From: CAZAPG01 sp964486935
GTDB lineage: Bacteria; Chloroflexota; Anaerolineae; 4572-78; J111
Assembly: GCA_964486935.1 (NCBI GenBank)
Contig: CAZAPG010000035.1
Coordinates: forward strand, 13,807 to 77,806
DNA length: 64,000 bases
Direction of reading: 5' to 3'
Shown here: in pieces, positions 8,247 to 17,303 of the stretch
Numbering within the stretch: the first letter of the stretch is position 1
Layout: each line of letters begins with the position of its first letter
The notes under the pieces: generated by a model
Database searches by the model: none
Told to the model about the DNA's origin: nothing
The model's input: the letters and a program-made list of their open reading frames with translations, nothing else
Translations under genes and position numbers: made by a program

Positions 8247-10613
8247 ATGTCTAAATCAAACTGGACTCTTTTGTTAATTGTGGCCGGCGTAATTGTGCTG
8301 GCTATTGTTGGCGCGCGGTTAATCTACTTTAGCTCCGGGGCCAACGCCTATACCCCGCCCCAACGCGAGCTGGCCCAGGTTAAACTCGATACGGCTCCCA
8401 CTATCGCCCGCACAGAAATTGTCGATAACCCCGCCACCAGCCGGGGCGTTGTTCTGGTTGATTTTGGGCACCAAAACGCCCTCTTTCCCGAAGAGCTAAA
8501 CGTGCTGCTCTCTAAAATTGTGAGCCGCGGCTTCAGCTACGAATTTTTGCTGACCGGCGGGCAGGCCGAAGCCGATACCCTGGACGACGAAGATGTGCCG
8601 CTGCTGGTCGACAAACTGCGCTACGCCAAAGCCCTTATTCTGCCGCTGCCCAGAGCCGAATACACCGACGCAGAAACCGCCGCCATTGAAAATTTTGTGG
8701 CAAAAGGCGGCCAACTGTTGATTATTGGCGACCCGACCCGCACCGTATTTGTTGACGGGCTTAATAGCATTGGCAGCTCATTTGGCATTGTCTACGCCAA
8801 CGATTATCTCTACAGCCTCGAAGCCGGCAGCACCGACAATAACTATCGCAATGTTGTCTACTCCAACTTCAACCAAAGCCCCATCACCGCCGGCCTGACC
8901 AACGGCGATAAAGTAATCTTCTACTCCGGCAGTTCCATCAGCGCCCCCGGCCACGAAATTATCCTGGGCGATGAAAACACCCACTCATCCATCAGCGAGG
9001 GGGGGCGAACCACCATGGCCGCCGCCGCCCTCACCACCAACGACCGCGTGCTTGCCCTGGGCGACCTCACCTTTTTTAGCGAACCCTACAGCTACGCCGA
9101 AAGTAACGGTAAACTCATCAATAATATCGCCAACTTTTTAACCCAGGGCCAGCGTCAATACCGGCTGGAAGATTTCCCCTACTTTTTTGACGCCGAAGTA
9201 GAAGTTGTGTTTGACAACTCGCTGGTTTTTAACAGCCAGTTTGACGACTCGGTTAAATTAAAAGATTTTCTGGTTAAAAACAAACACACCGTTAACTTTG
9301 TTGATACCATCTCCGGCAATAACGATGTAATTTACGTTGGCCGTTTCAACAATACCGCTCCGGTTGACGACTACCTGGCCGCCGGCAACATCCAAATACT
9401 GGATTTAACAGCCGCGCAGCAAGAACTCCTGGTTTCGGACGAGGCCGAAGAAGCCGTGGAAGAAACAGCCGGCGAACAAAGCAAAACTCCTGTCGCCAAC
9501 GGCACGCCCGTGGCCGATGACAAAGATAAAGATTTTGTGGAGGGGCGTATTCAAATTAGAGGCGTTGGCGAGCTGGAGCGTGGAGGCTCGACCCTTTTTT
9601 ACCTGCACCAGCAAGATGACCGCAACGCGCTCATCATCCTCTCCGATAACCCCGATACCAACGCCGACGCCTTTGAACTGCTGCTCGAAGGCGATTTTGT
9701 CGATTGCCTGGCCAGCTCCTATATTGCCGTTTGCCAAACCGAAGAGCCAAATAAACAGCAGCCCCCCAGCGTGCGCAGCACCAGAATTAACAAAATCCTG
9801 GTTGTGTCCGATAACGATGGCCGCCGCCGCAACGATGCCCAAACCGGCATGGCCGAATTTAGAAACGTTTTGAGCAACACCTACAAAGTTGACACCTGGA
9901 TTACCGGCGACGGTAACGGCCTCGACCTGGATGAGTTGCAAGAATACGATGCCATCATCTGGACCACAGGCGATTACTGGGATGACAGCATTGGCCAAGA
10001 AGACGCCGAATTGCTGACCCAATACATCGAAGCCGGCGGCAACCTGATTTTATCCGGCGCGTCCATTGCCTTTGATTGGGACCACACCGACTTTTCCGAA
10101 AACATCCTCCACGCCGATTACCTGACCTTTGCCGAGCAAAAAGATATCAGATTGCTTCTGTCTGACCACCCCATTGCCCGCGGGTTAGAGCCAGAGCAGG
10201 TTATCACCTTTGTTGACCCCCCTTCCGGCGAAATACTTGAACCCGACGTGGTCAAACATACGCCCAACTCTCGCGTTATCTTCCAGCGCGGCCCCGAAAG
10301 CCGGCAAGAAGGCGCTGCCGCCGTCATCGCCTACGAGGATGACCGCGCCAAAATAGCCTACTTTGCTTTCCCCATCTACATGCTCCCGGTTGAGGCGCGC
10401 GATACAATTATTAACAACACCGTCGATTGGTTCAGCCGCAAACCCCTTGACCTGCCCGATGAAAAAGAATATCAGCCCTTTGAAAGCGATAATTTAATTG
10501 AAGAACCCGCCGACGAAGAACCGCCGGCAGAAACCCCGGAAAACGGCGAAGAGGGCGAAGATAACGGCAACGGGGGCAACGGCGAGGAAGGTGACGAAAC
10601 TCAGGAAAGTTAA
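8247..10613 (+). CDS. membrane-anchored protein with two GATase-like (DUF4350-type) domains
   Basis: A 788-residue protein with an N-terminal transmembrane helix (about 6-27) and a large extracytoplasmic part. Two Rossmann-like halves are visible: residues about 68-310 (GVVLVDFGHQNALFPEELN, then ENFVAKGGQLLIIGD) and 520-745 (KILVVSDNDGRRR, YDAIIWTTGDYWDD, YIEAGGNLILSGASIAFDWD, YFAFPIYMLP). They resemble class I glutamine-amidotransferase-like domains of the DUF4350/ThuA type, without a recognisable catalytic Cys-His pair. The tail is acidic (GEEGEDNGNGGNGEEGDE). It is tied to the SppA gene by a 3-base gap, which suggests a joint role at the cell surface (inference). Confidence 0.7.
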   Translation: MSKSNWTLLLIVAGVIVLAIVGARLIYFSSGANAYTPPQRELAQVKLDTAPTIARTEIVDNPATSRGVVLVDFGHQNALFPEELNVLLSKIVSRGFSYEFLLTGGQAEADTLDDEDVPLLVDKLRYAKALILPLPRAEYTDAETAAIENFVAKGGQLLIIGDPTRTVFVDGLNSIGSSFGIVYANDYLYSLEAGSTDNNYRNVVYSNFNQSPITAGLTNGDKVIFYSGSSISAPGHEIILGDENTHSSISEGGRTTMAAAALTTNDRVLALGDLTFFSEPYSYAESNGKLINNIANFLTQGQRQYRLEDFPYFFDAEVEVVFDNSLVFNSQFDDSVKLKDFLVKNKHTVNFVDTISGNNDVIYVGRFNNTAPVDDYLAAGNIQILDLTAAQQELLVSDEAEEAVEETAGEQSKTPVANGTPVADDKDKDFVEGRIQIRGVGELERGGSTLFYLHQQDDRNALIILSDNPDTNADAFELLLEGDFVDCLASSYIAVCQTEEPNKQQPPSVRSTRINKILVVSDNDGRRRNDAQTGMAEFRNVLSNTYKVDTWITGDGNGLDLDELQEYDAIIWTTGDYWDDSIGQEDAELLTQYIEAGGNLILSGASIAFDWDHTDFSENILHADYLTFAEQKDIRLLLSDHPIARGLEPEQVITFVDPPSGEILEPDVVKHTPNSRVIFQRGPESRQEGAAAVIAYEDDRAKIAYFAFPIYMLPVEARDTIINNTVDWFSRKPLDLPDEKEYQPFESDNLIEEPADEEPPAETPENGEEGEDNGNGGNGEEGDETQES

Positions 10614-10664
10614 CAGGGACGCTCTTGACAGAAACCATTGATGAAGGAGGAGAAGACATTTTTT

Positions 10665-12542
10665 ATGAACAGATATATTGCCTTAATAAAAAGATTGCTG
10701 CTGGCCTTACTTGTTTTAGGACTCATCGGTATATTGGCGGCCTGTGGCCCGTCAACCTCGCCCACCCAGGAAGCCGACCCGCCCGCCCCGGCCACTTCCG
10801 AAGCGGCGGCTGAAGAGTCAACCCCGGCAGAAGCAGAGCCGGCCTCTGACAGCGAAGCCGATACCGGCGAAACCGAAACCGAAACTGAAACTGAAACGGA
10901 AGCCCAAACCGCAGCCGAGGAAGAAGAACCCCAGGTTATAGATGAGGAAAATAGATTGGCCAGCGAAGTATACGGGCTAATCGCTGAAACCGACGAGCCG
11001 GATGTCAGCGCCCCCAGAGAGAGGCTTGGCGGCGAGTACCGCACGGTGCAGGCATCCGATGCCGTTAGCTTTCACCCCTACATCACCTCCGACGCTTCAT
11101 CCAGTGGCTACCAGGCCCTGGTTTACTCCGGCGATTTGATTACCGTTGACGAGAACACGCTGGATTACAAACCTTTTGCCGCAGAACGGTATGAAATTTC
11201 CGACGATGGTTTAACCTTTACTTTTTATCTGCGTAAAGACCTCAAATGGTCCGATGGCACGCCCATCACCGCTCACGATTATGAGTGGACCTGGAACCAG
11301 ATGATGGACCCGGTTAACGAGTATCCCTACTTTTCGCAGCTGGAATTTATTAAATCTTACAAGGCGCTTGATGATTACACCATTCAAGCCAAAATTGACG
11401 AAATTCACGCCCCGGCGCTGCTCAACATTGGGCTGGCCGTAACCCCGCTGCCCCGCCATATTTGGGCCGACCTGCCCTGGAACGACCCGGAAGCCAACCG
11501 CGAAATTAACAGCCCCAGCGTTGTTTCTGGCCCCTACAAACTGGTTGAGTGGCAGCGCGACCAATATACCATTTTTGAAGCCAACCCCGATTACTGGTAC
11601 CACGGCGCGCCCAATATTCAAAAATACATTATCGAAACCGTGCCCGACCAGGATATCGCCTTTCAAAAACTCAAAACCGGCGAGGTTGACAGCTCGACCA
11701 TGACGCCGGAACAACTCGAAGAAGCCCGCTCGCTTGACCACCTGACCGTGTACGAATGGTGGCCCGCCCAAACCATTTGGACCTACCTGGGCATGAACAT
11801 GCGCCAGGGCTACGTAACCAGCAATATCAATATCAGGCGCGGCATTGCCTACGCCATCGACAAGGAACTGCTGGTTGATGAGGTCTGGCTGGGACAGGCC
11901 AGGCGGCTGTGCGCCATTTACGCCCCTACCTCCTGGGCGCACCACCCCAATGTGCCCTGCTACGATTACGACCCCGATAAGGCCCTGGAAGAATTTGCCC
12001 AGGCCGGCTATACCTTGCAAGATGACAGGCTGGTTAATGAAAATGGCGAGCAACTCAAAATCAGATTTCTTTACGGCCCCAACACCAGCCCCACCGCCGA
12101 ACTGATTGCCGTAACGGTTCAGGATTACCTCAAGCAGGTGGGTATTGACATGCAAATCGAAGGGCTGGAATGGTCCAGTTTTCTTGATGCCACCGACAGC
12201 GAAGAACCCACCTGGGATATGTTCCTGGGTAGCTGGCGCTCAGGCATCGAGCCACACTCGGCGGCAACTATTTGGGCGCCCGAAAACATCCCCGAACTGA
12301 ACTCGGTGGCCTATGTTAACGCCGAAATGACCGAAGCCTTTGAAGCCGCCGGGGCCACCTACAACCGCGAAGAGCGCAAACAAGCCTACGCCATTGTTCA
12401 GGAAATTATTGCCGAGGATTTGCCCTATATTACCCTGGCCTACCGCAAAAGCGCCAGCGCCAAAAATAACCGCATTCAGGGCATCGAGCCAACCGTCCTC
12501 GGCATCGACTGGAATCAAGAGGAATGGTACATAGAAGAGTAA
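10665..12542 (+). CDS. peptide ABC transporter substrate-binding lipoprotein, paralogue 1
   Basis: A family 5 solute-binding protein (DppA/OppA type) that should bind peptides outside the membrane. The ATG at 10665 gives a classical lipoprotein signal, KRLLLALLVLGLIGILAAC, with Cys at the lipobox; an in-frame TTG 27 bases upstream would spoil it. A 70-residue Glu/Thr/Ala-rich linker with ETETETETETE follows, then the SBP_bac_5 domain (about 105-620; DGLTFTFYLRKDLKWSDGTP, VSGPYKLVEW). A Cys pair lies in RRLCAIY and NVPCYDY. AAGGAGG lies 14 bases before the ATG. It is the third gene of the operon; its paralogue follows. Confidence 0.92.
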   Translation: MNRYIALIKRLLLALLVLGLIGILAACGPSTSPTQEADPPAPATSEAAAEESTPAEAEPASDSEADTGETETETETETEAQTAAEEEEPQVIDEENRLASEVYGLIAETDEPDVSAPRERLGGEYRTVQASDAVSFHPYITSDASSSGYQALVYSGDLITVDENTLDYKPFAAERYEISDDGLTFTFYLRKDLKWSDGTPITAHDYEWTWNQMMDPVNEYPYFSQLEFIKSYKALDDYTIQAKIDEIHAPALLNIGLAVTPLPRHIWADLPWNDPEANREINSPSVVSGPYKLVEWQRDQYTIFEANPDYWYHGAPNIQKYIIETVPDQDIAFQKLKTGEVDSSTMTPEQLEEARSLDHLTVYEWWPAQTIWTYLGMNMRQGYVTSNINIRRGIAYAIDKELLVDEVWLGQARRLCAIYAPTSWAHHPNVPCYDYDPDKALEEFAQAGYTLQDDRLVNENGEQLKIRFLYGPNTSPTAELIAVTVQDYLKQVGIDMQIEGLEWSSFLDATDSEEPTWDMFLGSWRSGIEPHSAATIWAPENIPELNSVAYVNAEMTEAFEAAGATYNREERKQAYAIVQEIIAEDLPYITLAYRKSASAKNNRIQGIEPTVLGIDWNQEEWYIEE

Positions 12543-12569
12543 AGCCGTAATATTCAAAAGGAGAAGAGA

Positions 12570-14444
12570 GTGAAGAAAGCATCCCCTCACCCAAAATGGT
12601 TGTTGTTTACCATCATAATTGTTGTGGTTTTGGCGGCTGCCTGTGGCCCGGCCCCTGCCCAAGAGCCGGCGCCGCAAGTTGAAGAAGCCCAACCGCAACA
12701 ACAGGCCCAACCCGCCCAAGAGGAAACCTCAACCGAAGCCGAACCCACCCAGGAAGTTGTTGAGCAAGAGACAACCGCCCCCGCCGAGGCCGAAAGTGAC
12801 GAGTCGCAAAAAGTAGTGGTTGAAGTGGTTGAAAAATCGGCGGTTGCCCAGGCTAAAGAAGCCGCCGGCCTGGTGGTCGTCAGCGATGAAGATGTAAGTA
12901 CCCTGCGCACCAGACACGGCGGCGAATACCGCGATATCAGCACCTCCGATGCGGTCAGCTTTCACGTGTATCAAACCACCGATACCGGGTCCAGCGGTTA
13001 TCAGGGCATGGTTTGGACCGGCGGGTTGCTGCGCCTCGATGAAAACACCCTGGAATACATCCCCAACATGGCCGAAAGCTACAGCATTTCCGAAGATAAC
13101 CTGACCTTCACCTTTACCCTGCGCAAAGATATAAAATGGAGCGATGGCGAACCCATTACCGCCCACGATTTCAAATGGACTTACGACCAGATGATGGACC
13201 CGGTTAACGGCTGGCCCCGCATCAATCAGTACGATTTTGTGACCTCTTACGAGGCGCTCGACGACTACACCATTCAAATATCCATTGACGAAGTGTACGC
13301 CCCGGCGCTGGGCCAGGTGGCCGGTATGGTGACTCCTTACCCCAAGCACATCTGGGAAAATCTGGATTGGAACGACCCCGAAACCAACCCCGAAATCAAC
13401 AGCCCCAGCGTGGTTTCCGGCCCCTATAAACTGGTTGAATGGAAGCGGGACCAGTTTGCCGTTTTTGAAGCCAATGAAAACTACTGGTATCACGGTGCGC
13501 CCAACATATCCCGCTACGTCATAGAAATTGTGCCCGACCAGGACATTGCCTACCAAAAAATGAAAACCGGCGAAACTGACACCGGCATCATTTCCCCCGA
13601 AAACCTGGAAGAAGCTCGCCAACTGGATAACGTTACAGTTTACGAATGGTGGCCGGCTGCCTCTATTTGGCACTATATTGGCCTGAACATGCGCGAAGGT
13701 TTCCCCACGCACGATATTAACGTGCGACACGCCCTCAACTACGCTATTGATAAAGAGCTGCTCACAGAAGAAGTAATGCTGGGGCAGGCCAAACGTATCT
13801 GCTCTATCTACCCCGAAACCTCGTGGGTTTACAACCCCGATGTGCCCTGCTACGAGTACGACCCCGACAAAGCGATAGAACTGTTTGAGCAGGCCGGATA
13901 CACCTTTGAGAACGGCCAAATGCTGGATGAAAACGGCCAGCAACTTACCCTCAAATTGCTTTATGGCCCTAACACCAGCCAAACCCTGGAGCTTATCGCC
14001 GTTACCGTTCAGGATTATCTGGCCGATATTGGGGTAAACGTGGAAATTCAGGCGCTGGAATGGGCCAGCTTTTTAGAAGCCACCGACACCAACGACCCGG
14101 ATTGGGACATGTTCCTGGGCGGCTGGCGAGCCACCATCGAGCCGCACATCATGTTCACCATCTGGGCCGAAGAAAGCATCCCGGCGCTAAACTCGGTGGC
14201 TTACGTTAACAAAGAAGTCGAAGCCATCTTCAAAGAAGCCGGCGCCACCTACGATAACGACTTCCGCAAAGAAAAATATCAGGAAATTCAACGCATCATC
14301 GCCGAAGAGGCGCCCTATGTCTTTCTGTTCTATCGCAAAGCCTGGAGTGGTCAAAACAACCGCATTAAGGGCATCGAACCAACCGCTTTGGGCATTGGCT
14401 GGAACTCGGAAGACTGGTACATAGAAGAAGTCCAAACCGAGTAA
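12570..14444 (+). CDS. peptide ABC transporter substrate-binding lipoprotein, paralogue 2
   Basis: A tandem paralogue of the preceding gene, alike along the whole length including the C-terminal DWYIEE. 624 residues from a GTG start six bases after AAGGAG. Lipobox IIVVVLAAAC, then a Gln/Glu/Pro-rich spacer of about 90 residues, then the SBP_bac_5 domain (about 105-615; LTFTFTLRKDIKWSDGEP, VSGPYKLVEWKRDQF). The Cys pair of paralogue 1 is kept (KRICSIY, DVPCYEY). Divergence lies mainly in the spacer and in residues that may line the ligand pocket, so the two may offer different peptide specificity to one permease pair (inference). Confidence 0.92.
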   Translation: MKKASPHPKWLLFTIIIVVVLAAACGPAPAQEPAPQVEEAQPQQQAQPAQEETSTEAEPTQEVVEQETTAPAEAESDESQKVVVEVVEKSAVAQAKEAAGLVVVSDEDVSTLRTRHGGEYRDISTSDAVSFHVYQTTDTGSSGYQGMVWTGGLLRLDENTLEYIPNMAESYSISEDNLTFTFTLRKDIKWSDGEPITAHDFKWTYDQMMDPVNGWPRINQYDFVTSYEALDDYTIQISIDEVYAPALGQVAGMVTPYPKHIWENLDWNDPETNPEINSPSVVSGPYKLVEWKRDQFAVFEANENYWYHGAPNISRYVIEIVPDQDIAYQKMKTGETDTGIISPENLEEARQLDNVTVYEWWPAASIWHYIGLNMREGFPTHDINVRHALNYAIDKELLTEEVMLGQAKRICSIYPETSWVYNPDVPCYEYDPDKAIELFEQAGYTFENGQMLDENGQQLTLKLLYGPNTSQTLELIAVTVQDYLADIGVNVEIQALEWASFLEATDTNDPDWDMFLGGWRATIEPHIMFTIWAEESIPALNSVAYVNKEVEAIFKEAGATYDNDFRKEKYQEIQRIIAEEAPYVFLFYRKAWSGQNNRIKGIEPTALGIGWNSEDWYIEEVQTE

Positions 14445-14475
14445 ATAGCGTGAAGGTGTTCCAAAAAAGCAGCTT

Positions 14476-15513
14476 ATGACCCGATATATCGTTTCTCGCG
14501 CCATCCAAAACTTTTTTCTGATGTGGCTGGGAACCATCATCGCTTTTGGTATTTACCAGGCAGCTCCCGGCGGGCCTATTCAATTTTTAGATGACGACCC
14601 GACCGCCACCACCGCAGATTTCAATCGCTTAACCCGGCTCTATGGCCTGGACCGGCCTATCCTGACCCAATACCTGGTCTGGCTGGCCGGCGAAGATTGG
14701 CTGCCGGCCAACCCCGATTGGCAATCGGGCCGCTGCATACTAGACCCCAACCAATGCGCCAAAGGCATCATTCGCCTGGATTTTGGCCGCTCCTTCTTTT
14801 TCAAAGGCGAAGCGGTTATCGACGTAATTGCCCAGCGCGTGCCTGCCACCTTTACGCTGGCTTTTGCCAGCCTGGTTCTCAGCGTGATTGGCGGCGTGCC
14901 TATGGGCGTGTATGCGGCCCTGCACCGGGGCAAACTGGCAGACCACATCATCCGCGTCTCCACCGTGCTGGTCAACACCGTGCCCCACTGGTGGCTGGGC
15001 TTACTGCTGCTGATTGTGCTGGGGGGATACCTGGGGCTGGTTCCGCTCAGTGGGATGCAAACCATTGGCGATGGCTCGCTGCTGAACCGGCTGCACCACC
15101 TGATTTTGCCGGCCACGGTCGGCGCTATCGGCGGCTGGATTGGCTTCTCGCGTATTTTGCGCTTTGAATTGCTGGAAGTGTTAAACCAGGATTACGTTAG
15201 AACCGCCCGCGCCAAAGGGCTAACCGAACGAACCGTCATTTATCGGCACGCGCTCCGCAACGCCATTATGCCCTTTGTAACCGGCCTGAGCAGTATTTTT
15301 CTGCTGGCTATCTCCGGCTCGGTGTTGTTTGAAACCGTTTTCTCCTGGCCGGGAATGGGCCGGCTGTTCATCACCGCGGTCAACGCGCGAGATTTTCCGC
15401 TGATGATGGCCCTGTTTGTCATTGGCGGCTTTCTGGGCATTTTAGGGTTGCTCATGGTCGATATCCTCTACGGCTTTGTCGACCCGCGAGTTAAGTATGA
15501 TACGGCTAAATAA
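14476..15513 (+). CDS. peptide ABC transporter permease, DppB/OppB type
   Basis: An inner-membrane permease of the DppB family, 345 residues. It starts MTRYIVSRAIQNFFLMWLG, as in the family, and carries the BPD_transp_1 domain with the ATPase-contact EAA loop near DYVRTARAKGLTERTVIYRHALRNA (split here by position: 235-260). The extracytoplasmic loop after the first helix is enlarged and holds a Cys pair in GRCILDPNQCAKG. It follows the second binding protein by 31 bases. The proline-rich GLDRPI and FGRSFF segments are typical of DppB. Confidence 0.93.
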   Translation: MTRYIVSRAIQNFFLMWLGTIIAFGIYQAAPGGPIQFLDDDPTATTADFNRLTRLYGLDRPILTQYLVWLAGEDWLPANPDWQSGRCILDPNQCAKGIIRLDFGRSFFFKGEAVIDVIAQRVPATFTLAFASLVLSVIGGVPMGVYAALHRGKLADHIIRVSTVLVNTVPHWWLGLLLLIVLGGYLGLVPLSGMQTIGDGSLLNRLHHLILPATVGAIGGWIGFSRILRFELLEVLNQDYVRTARAKGLTERTVIYRHALRNAIMPFVTGLSSIFLLAISGSVLFETVFSWPGMGRLFITAVNARDFPLMMALFVIGGFLGILGLLMVDILYGFVDPRVKYDTAK

Positions 15514-15561
15514 GGAGCAACCAACAATGTTGGCGCTCACCTTCAACAAGATGGACACACT

Positions 15562-16629
15562 ATGGCCGAGCAAGCATTAACGTTACCCAAAAAACTGGGC
15601 GACAAACCGGAAAATAACCTTAAAGAGGTCACCTATTGGGGCGCTGTTGGGGCCAAACTCCTGCACGATAAAATCACCCTGGCCGCGATGGGCCTGGGCC
15701 TGTTTATGATTATCATCACCCTGGCCGCCCCCTGGATTGGCGACAACATTTTAGGTTTTGACCCCACCGATACCAACCTGCGCCAGCGCAACAAGCCGCC
15801 CACCTGGGCGGTAGAATCCTGGCCCCGGTTTGAACAATTCACCCGCACCTGCCAATCCGATAGCTGCGATTGGTCGCTCTGGCCCCAAATCATGTCCGAC
15901 TCGCTGGCCGGCCTGGGCCAGTGCTGGAACGCCGGGCCGGGCAACTGCAACTGGCTGGGCACCGACACCGCCGGCCGCGATGTGTTAACCCGCGCTATTT
16001 ACGGCGGGCGCATCTCGCTGCGGATTGGGGCCTTTGTGGCCGGAATTTCAATGACGGTTGGCATTGTCATGGGGCTGCTCAGTGGCTACTACGCCGCCAC
16101 CCTGATTGACCACATCATCAACGCCGTTATCATGATTTTGGGCAGTATTCCGTTGCTCTTTTTCCTGATTATTCTGGCGGCGGTTTTTCCCTTTTTCCGC
16201 ACGCCCTTTGGCCTCTCATTTATGCTGGGCATGTTCGGCTGGATGGGGCTGTCGCGCTTGCTGCGCGGCCAGCTATTCTCCATCCGCGAGCGCGAATACA
16301 TCATTGCCAGCCGGGCCGTGGGGGCCTCCATCTGGCGGATTATGTTCCGCCACATGCTGCCCAACGTCTCATCTATTATCATTGTCGTCGCCATTTTTGA
16401 TATTGCCGGGGCCATCATCGCCGAGGCCGGGTTGAGCTACCTGGGCGTCGGTATCGGCCCGCCCCACGCCAGTTGGGGCAACATGATGCAAGGCTCGCTG
16501 GGCAGCTTTACCAGCGCCCCCTGGCTGGTGCTAACCCCCGGCTTCTTCATCTTCCTGACCACCCTCTCCATCTATCTGGTTGGCGACGGCCTGCGCGACG
16601 CCCTGGACCCGTGGCTAAAGAATGAGTAG
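15562..16629 (+). CDS. peptide ABC transporter permease, DppC/OppC type
   Basis: The partner permease of DppB, 355 residues. Family features: N-terminal OppC_N helix (about 38-58), NWLGTDTAGRDVLTR before the transmembrane domain, the EAA loop near REYIIASRAVGASIWRIMF, and the C-terminal GDGLRDALDP. The first external loop is unusually rich in cysteine (CQSDSC, GQCWNAGPGNC). It is the last gene of the operon: a strong terminator follows after about 14 bases, and no DppD/DppF ATPase genes are present, so these must be supplied from elsewhere. Confidence 0.94.
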   Translation: MAEQALTLPKKLGDKPENNLKEVTYWGAVGAKLLHDKITLAAMGLGLFMIIITLAAPWIGDNILGFDPTDTNLRQRNKPPTWAVESWPRFEQFTRTCQSDSCDWSLWPQIMSDSLAGLGQCWNAGPGNCNWLGTDTAGRDVLTRAIYGGRISLRIGAFVAGISMTVGIVMGLLSGYYAATLIDHIINAVIMILGSIPLLFFLIILAAVFPFFRTPFGLSFMLGMFGWMGLSRLLRGQLFSIREREYIIASRAVGASIWRIMFRHMLPNVSSIIIVVAIFDIAGAIIAEAGLSYLGVGIGPPHASWGNMMQGSLGSFTSAPWLVLTPGFFIFLTTLSIYLVGDGLRDALDPWLKNE

Positions 16630-16642
16630 ACAATTACCCGCC

Positions 16643-16674
16643 AAAAAGCCCGTCAACAGCGACGGGCTTTTTTT
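16643..16674 (+). terminator. bidirectional intrinsic terminator between dppC and ridA
   Basis: A 12-bp stem (AAAAAGCCCGTC / GACGGGCTTTTT) with a 6-base loop and a U7 run on the plus strand. The mirrored A-run lets it also serve the converging ridA-like gene, whose stop codon overlaps its edge. Confidence 0.9.
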
Positions 16675-17074
16675 ATTGACCCTCAACCAGCGCCTCGGCC
16701 TCAATTTCGACCAGCATCTCCGGCGAAATCAAGCGGCTGACCTCGACCATGCTGGTGGCCGGGCGAATGGCGGCAAAGAACTCGCCGTGGGCGCGGCCCA
16801 CTTTTTCCCAATCATCAATATTGGTTACGTACATACGGGTGCGCACCACGTCATCCAGCCTGGCCCCGACGGCCTGTAGCGCCGCCTCGATATTTTTGAG
16901 CGTTTGAATAGTCTGGGCGTAGGCGTCGCCGGCCCCAACAATCTGGCCGTCTTTGCCGGTGGCCGTGGTGCCGGAAACATGCACCACGTTGCCCAGCCGC
17001 ACCGCCCGCGAGTAGCCGACAATCGGCTCCCAGGGCGTGCCGGTGGAGATGTTTTTGCGGGTTGGTCTTTCCAT
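16673..17074 (-). CDS. RidA family protein (YjgF/YER057c/UK114)
   Basis: A 133-residue RidA-like protein. Members hydrolyse reactive enamine/imine intermediates released by PLP enzymes, or have related roles. Visible: GYSRAVRLGNVVHVSGTTA, then QTIQTLKNIEAALQAVGA, the conserved Arg in VRTRMYVTNIDDW and the C-terminal VEIEAEALV. It is closer to the divergent group with Thr-rich strand 2 than to canonical RidA, so deaminase activity is likely but not certain. The ATG is preceded by GGGAG. Its stop overlaps the terminator shared with the transporter operon. Confidence 0.9.
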   Translation of the reverse strand: MERPTRKNISTGTPWEPIVGYSRAVRLGNVVHVSGTTATGKDGQIVGAGDAYAQTIQTLKNIEAALQAVGARLDDVVRTRMYVTNIDDWEKVGRAHGEFFAAIRPATSMVEVSRLISPEMLVEIEAEALVEGQ

Positions 17075-17174
17075 TTTGCTCGACTCCCTGTATAGTTTCT
17101 TTATCTCATAAATTTGTAATCACGAATATCGCGAATGGATAAATGGCGCGAATTTTACCGATTTTTGCAAGTTA

Positions 17175-17274
17175 TTACGCAACACAGAGTTTCACCGGGC
17201 AGACACAGACAGGCGCGGAGATGTTTTTTTAACTTAGCGTAACTCTGTGTTTTCTCTGCGTATCTCTGCGTAAT
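17175..17274. repeat. imperfect palindromic repeat upstream of the TPM gene
   Basis: AACACAGAGTT at 17181-17191 is mirrored exactly by AACTCTGTGTT at 17241-17251, and the outer ends TTACGC (17175) and GCGTAA (17269) are also inverted. CTCTGCGTATCTCTGCGTAA adds a short direct repeat. The build suggests a dispersed non-coding repeat (MITE- or REP-like); only one copy is in this window. Confidence 0.55.
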
Positions 17275-17303
17275 TTGTTTTTTTGTTTTTGGAGGATGTG
17301 GTT

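Noticed and set aside
10864..10900. GAAACC/GAAACT repeat as a microsatellite or regulatory array
   Set aside because: It encodes the ET-rich spacer of a lipoprotein, in frame, as is usual for such linkers.
11211..12155. Minus-strand open frame of 314 codons
   Set aside because: Antisense shadow of the first binding protein, with the same odd composition as the one over its paralogue.
12729..13982. Minus-strand open frame of 417 codons
   Set aside because: It is antisense to the second binding protein; the Gly/Val-rich, low-Lys composition is that of a shadow frame caused by GC-rich codon usage.
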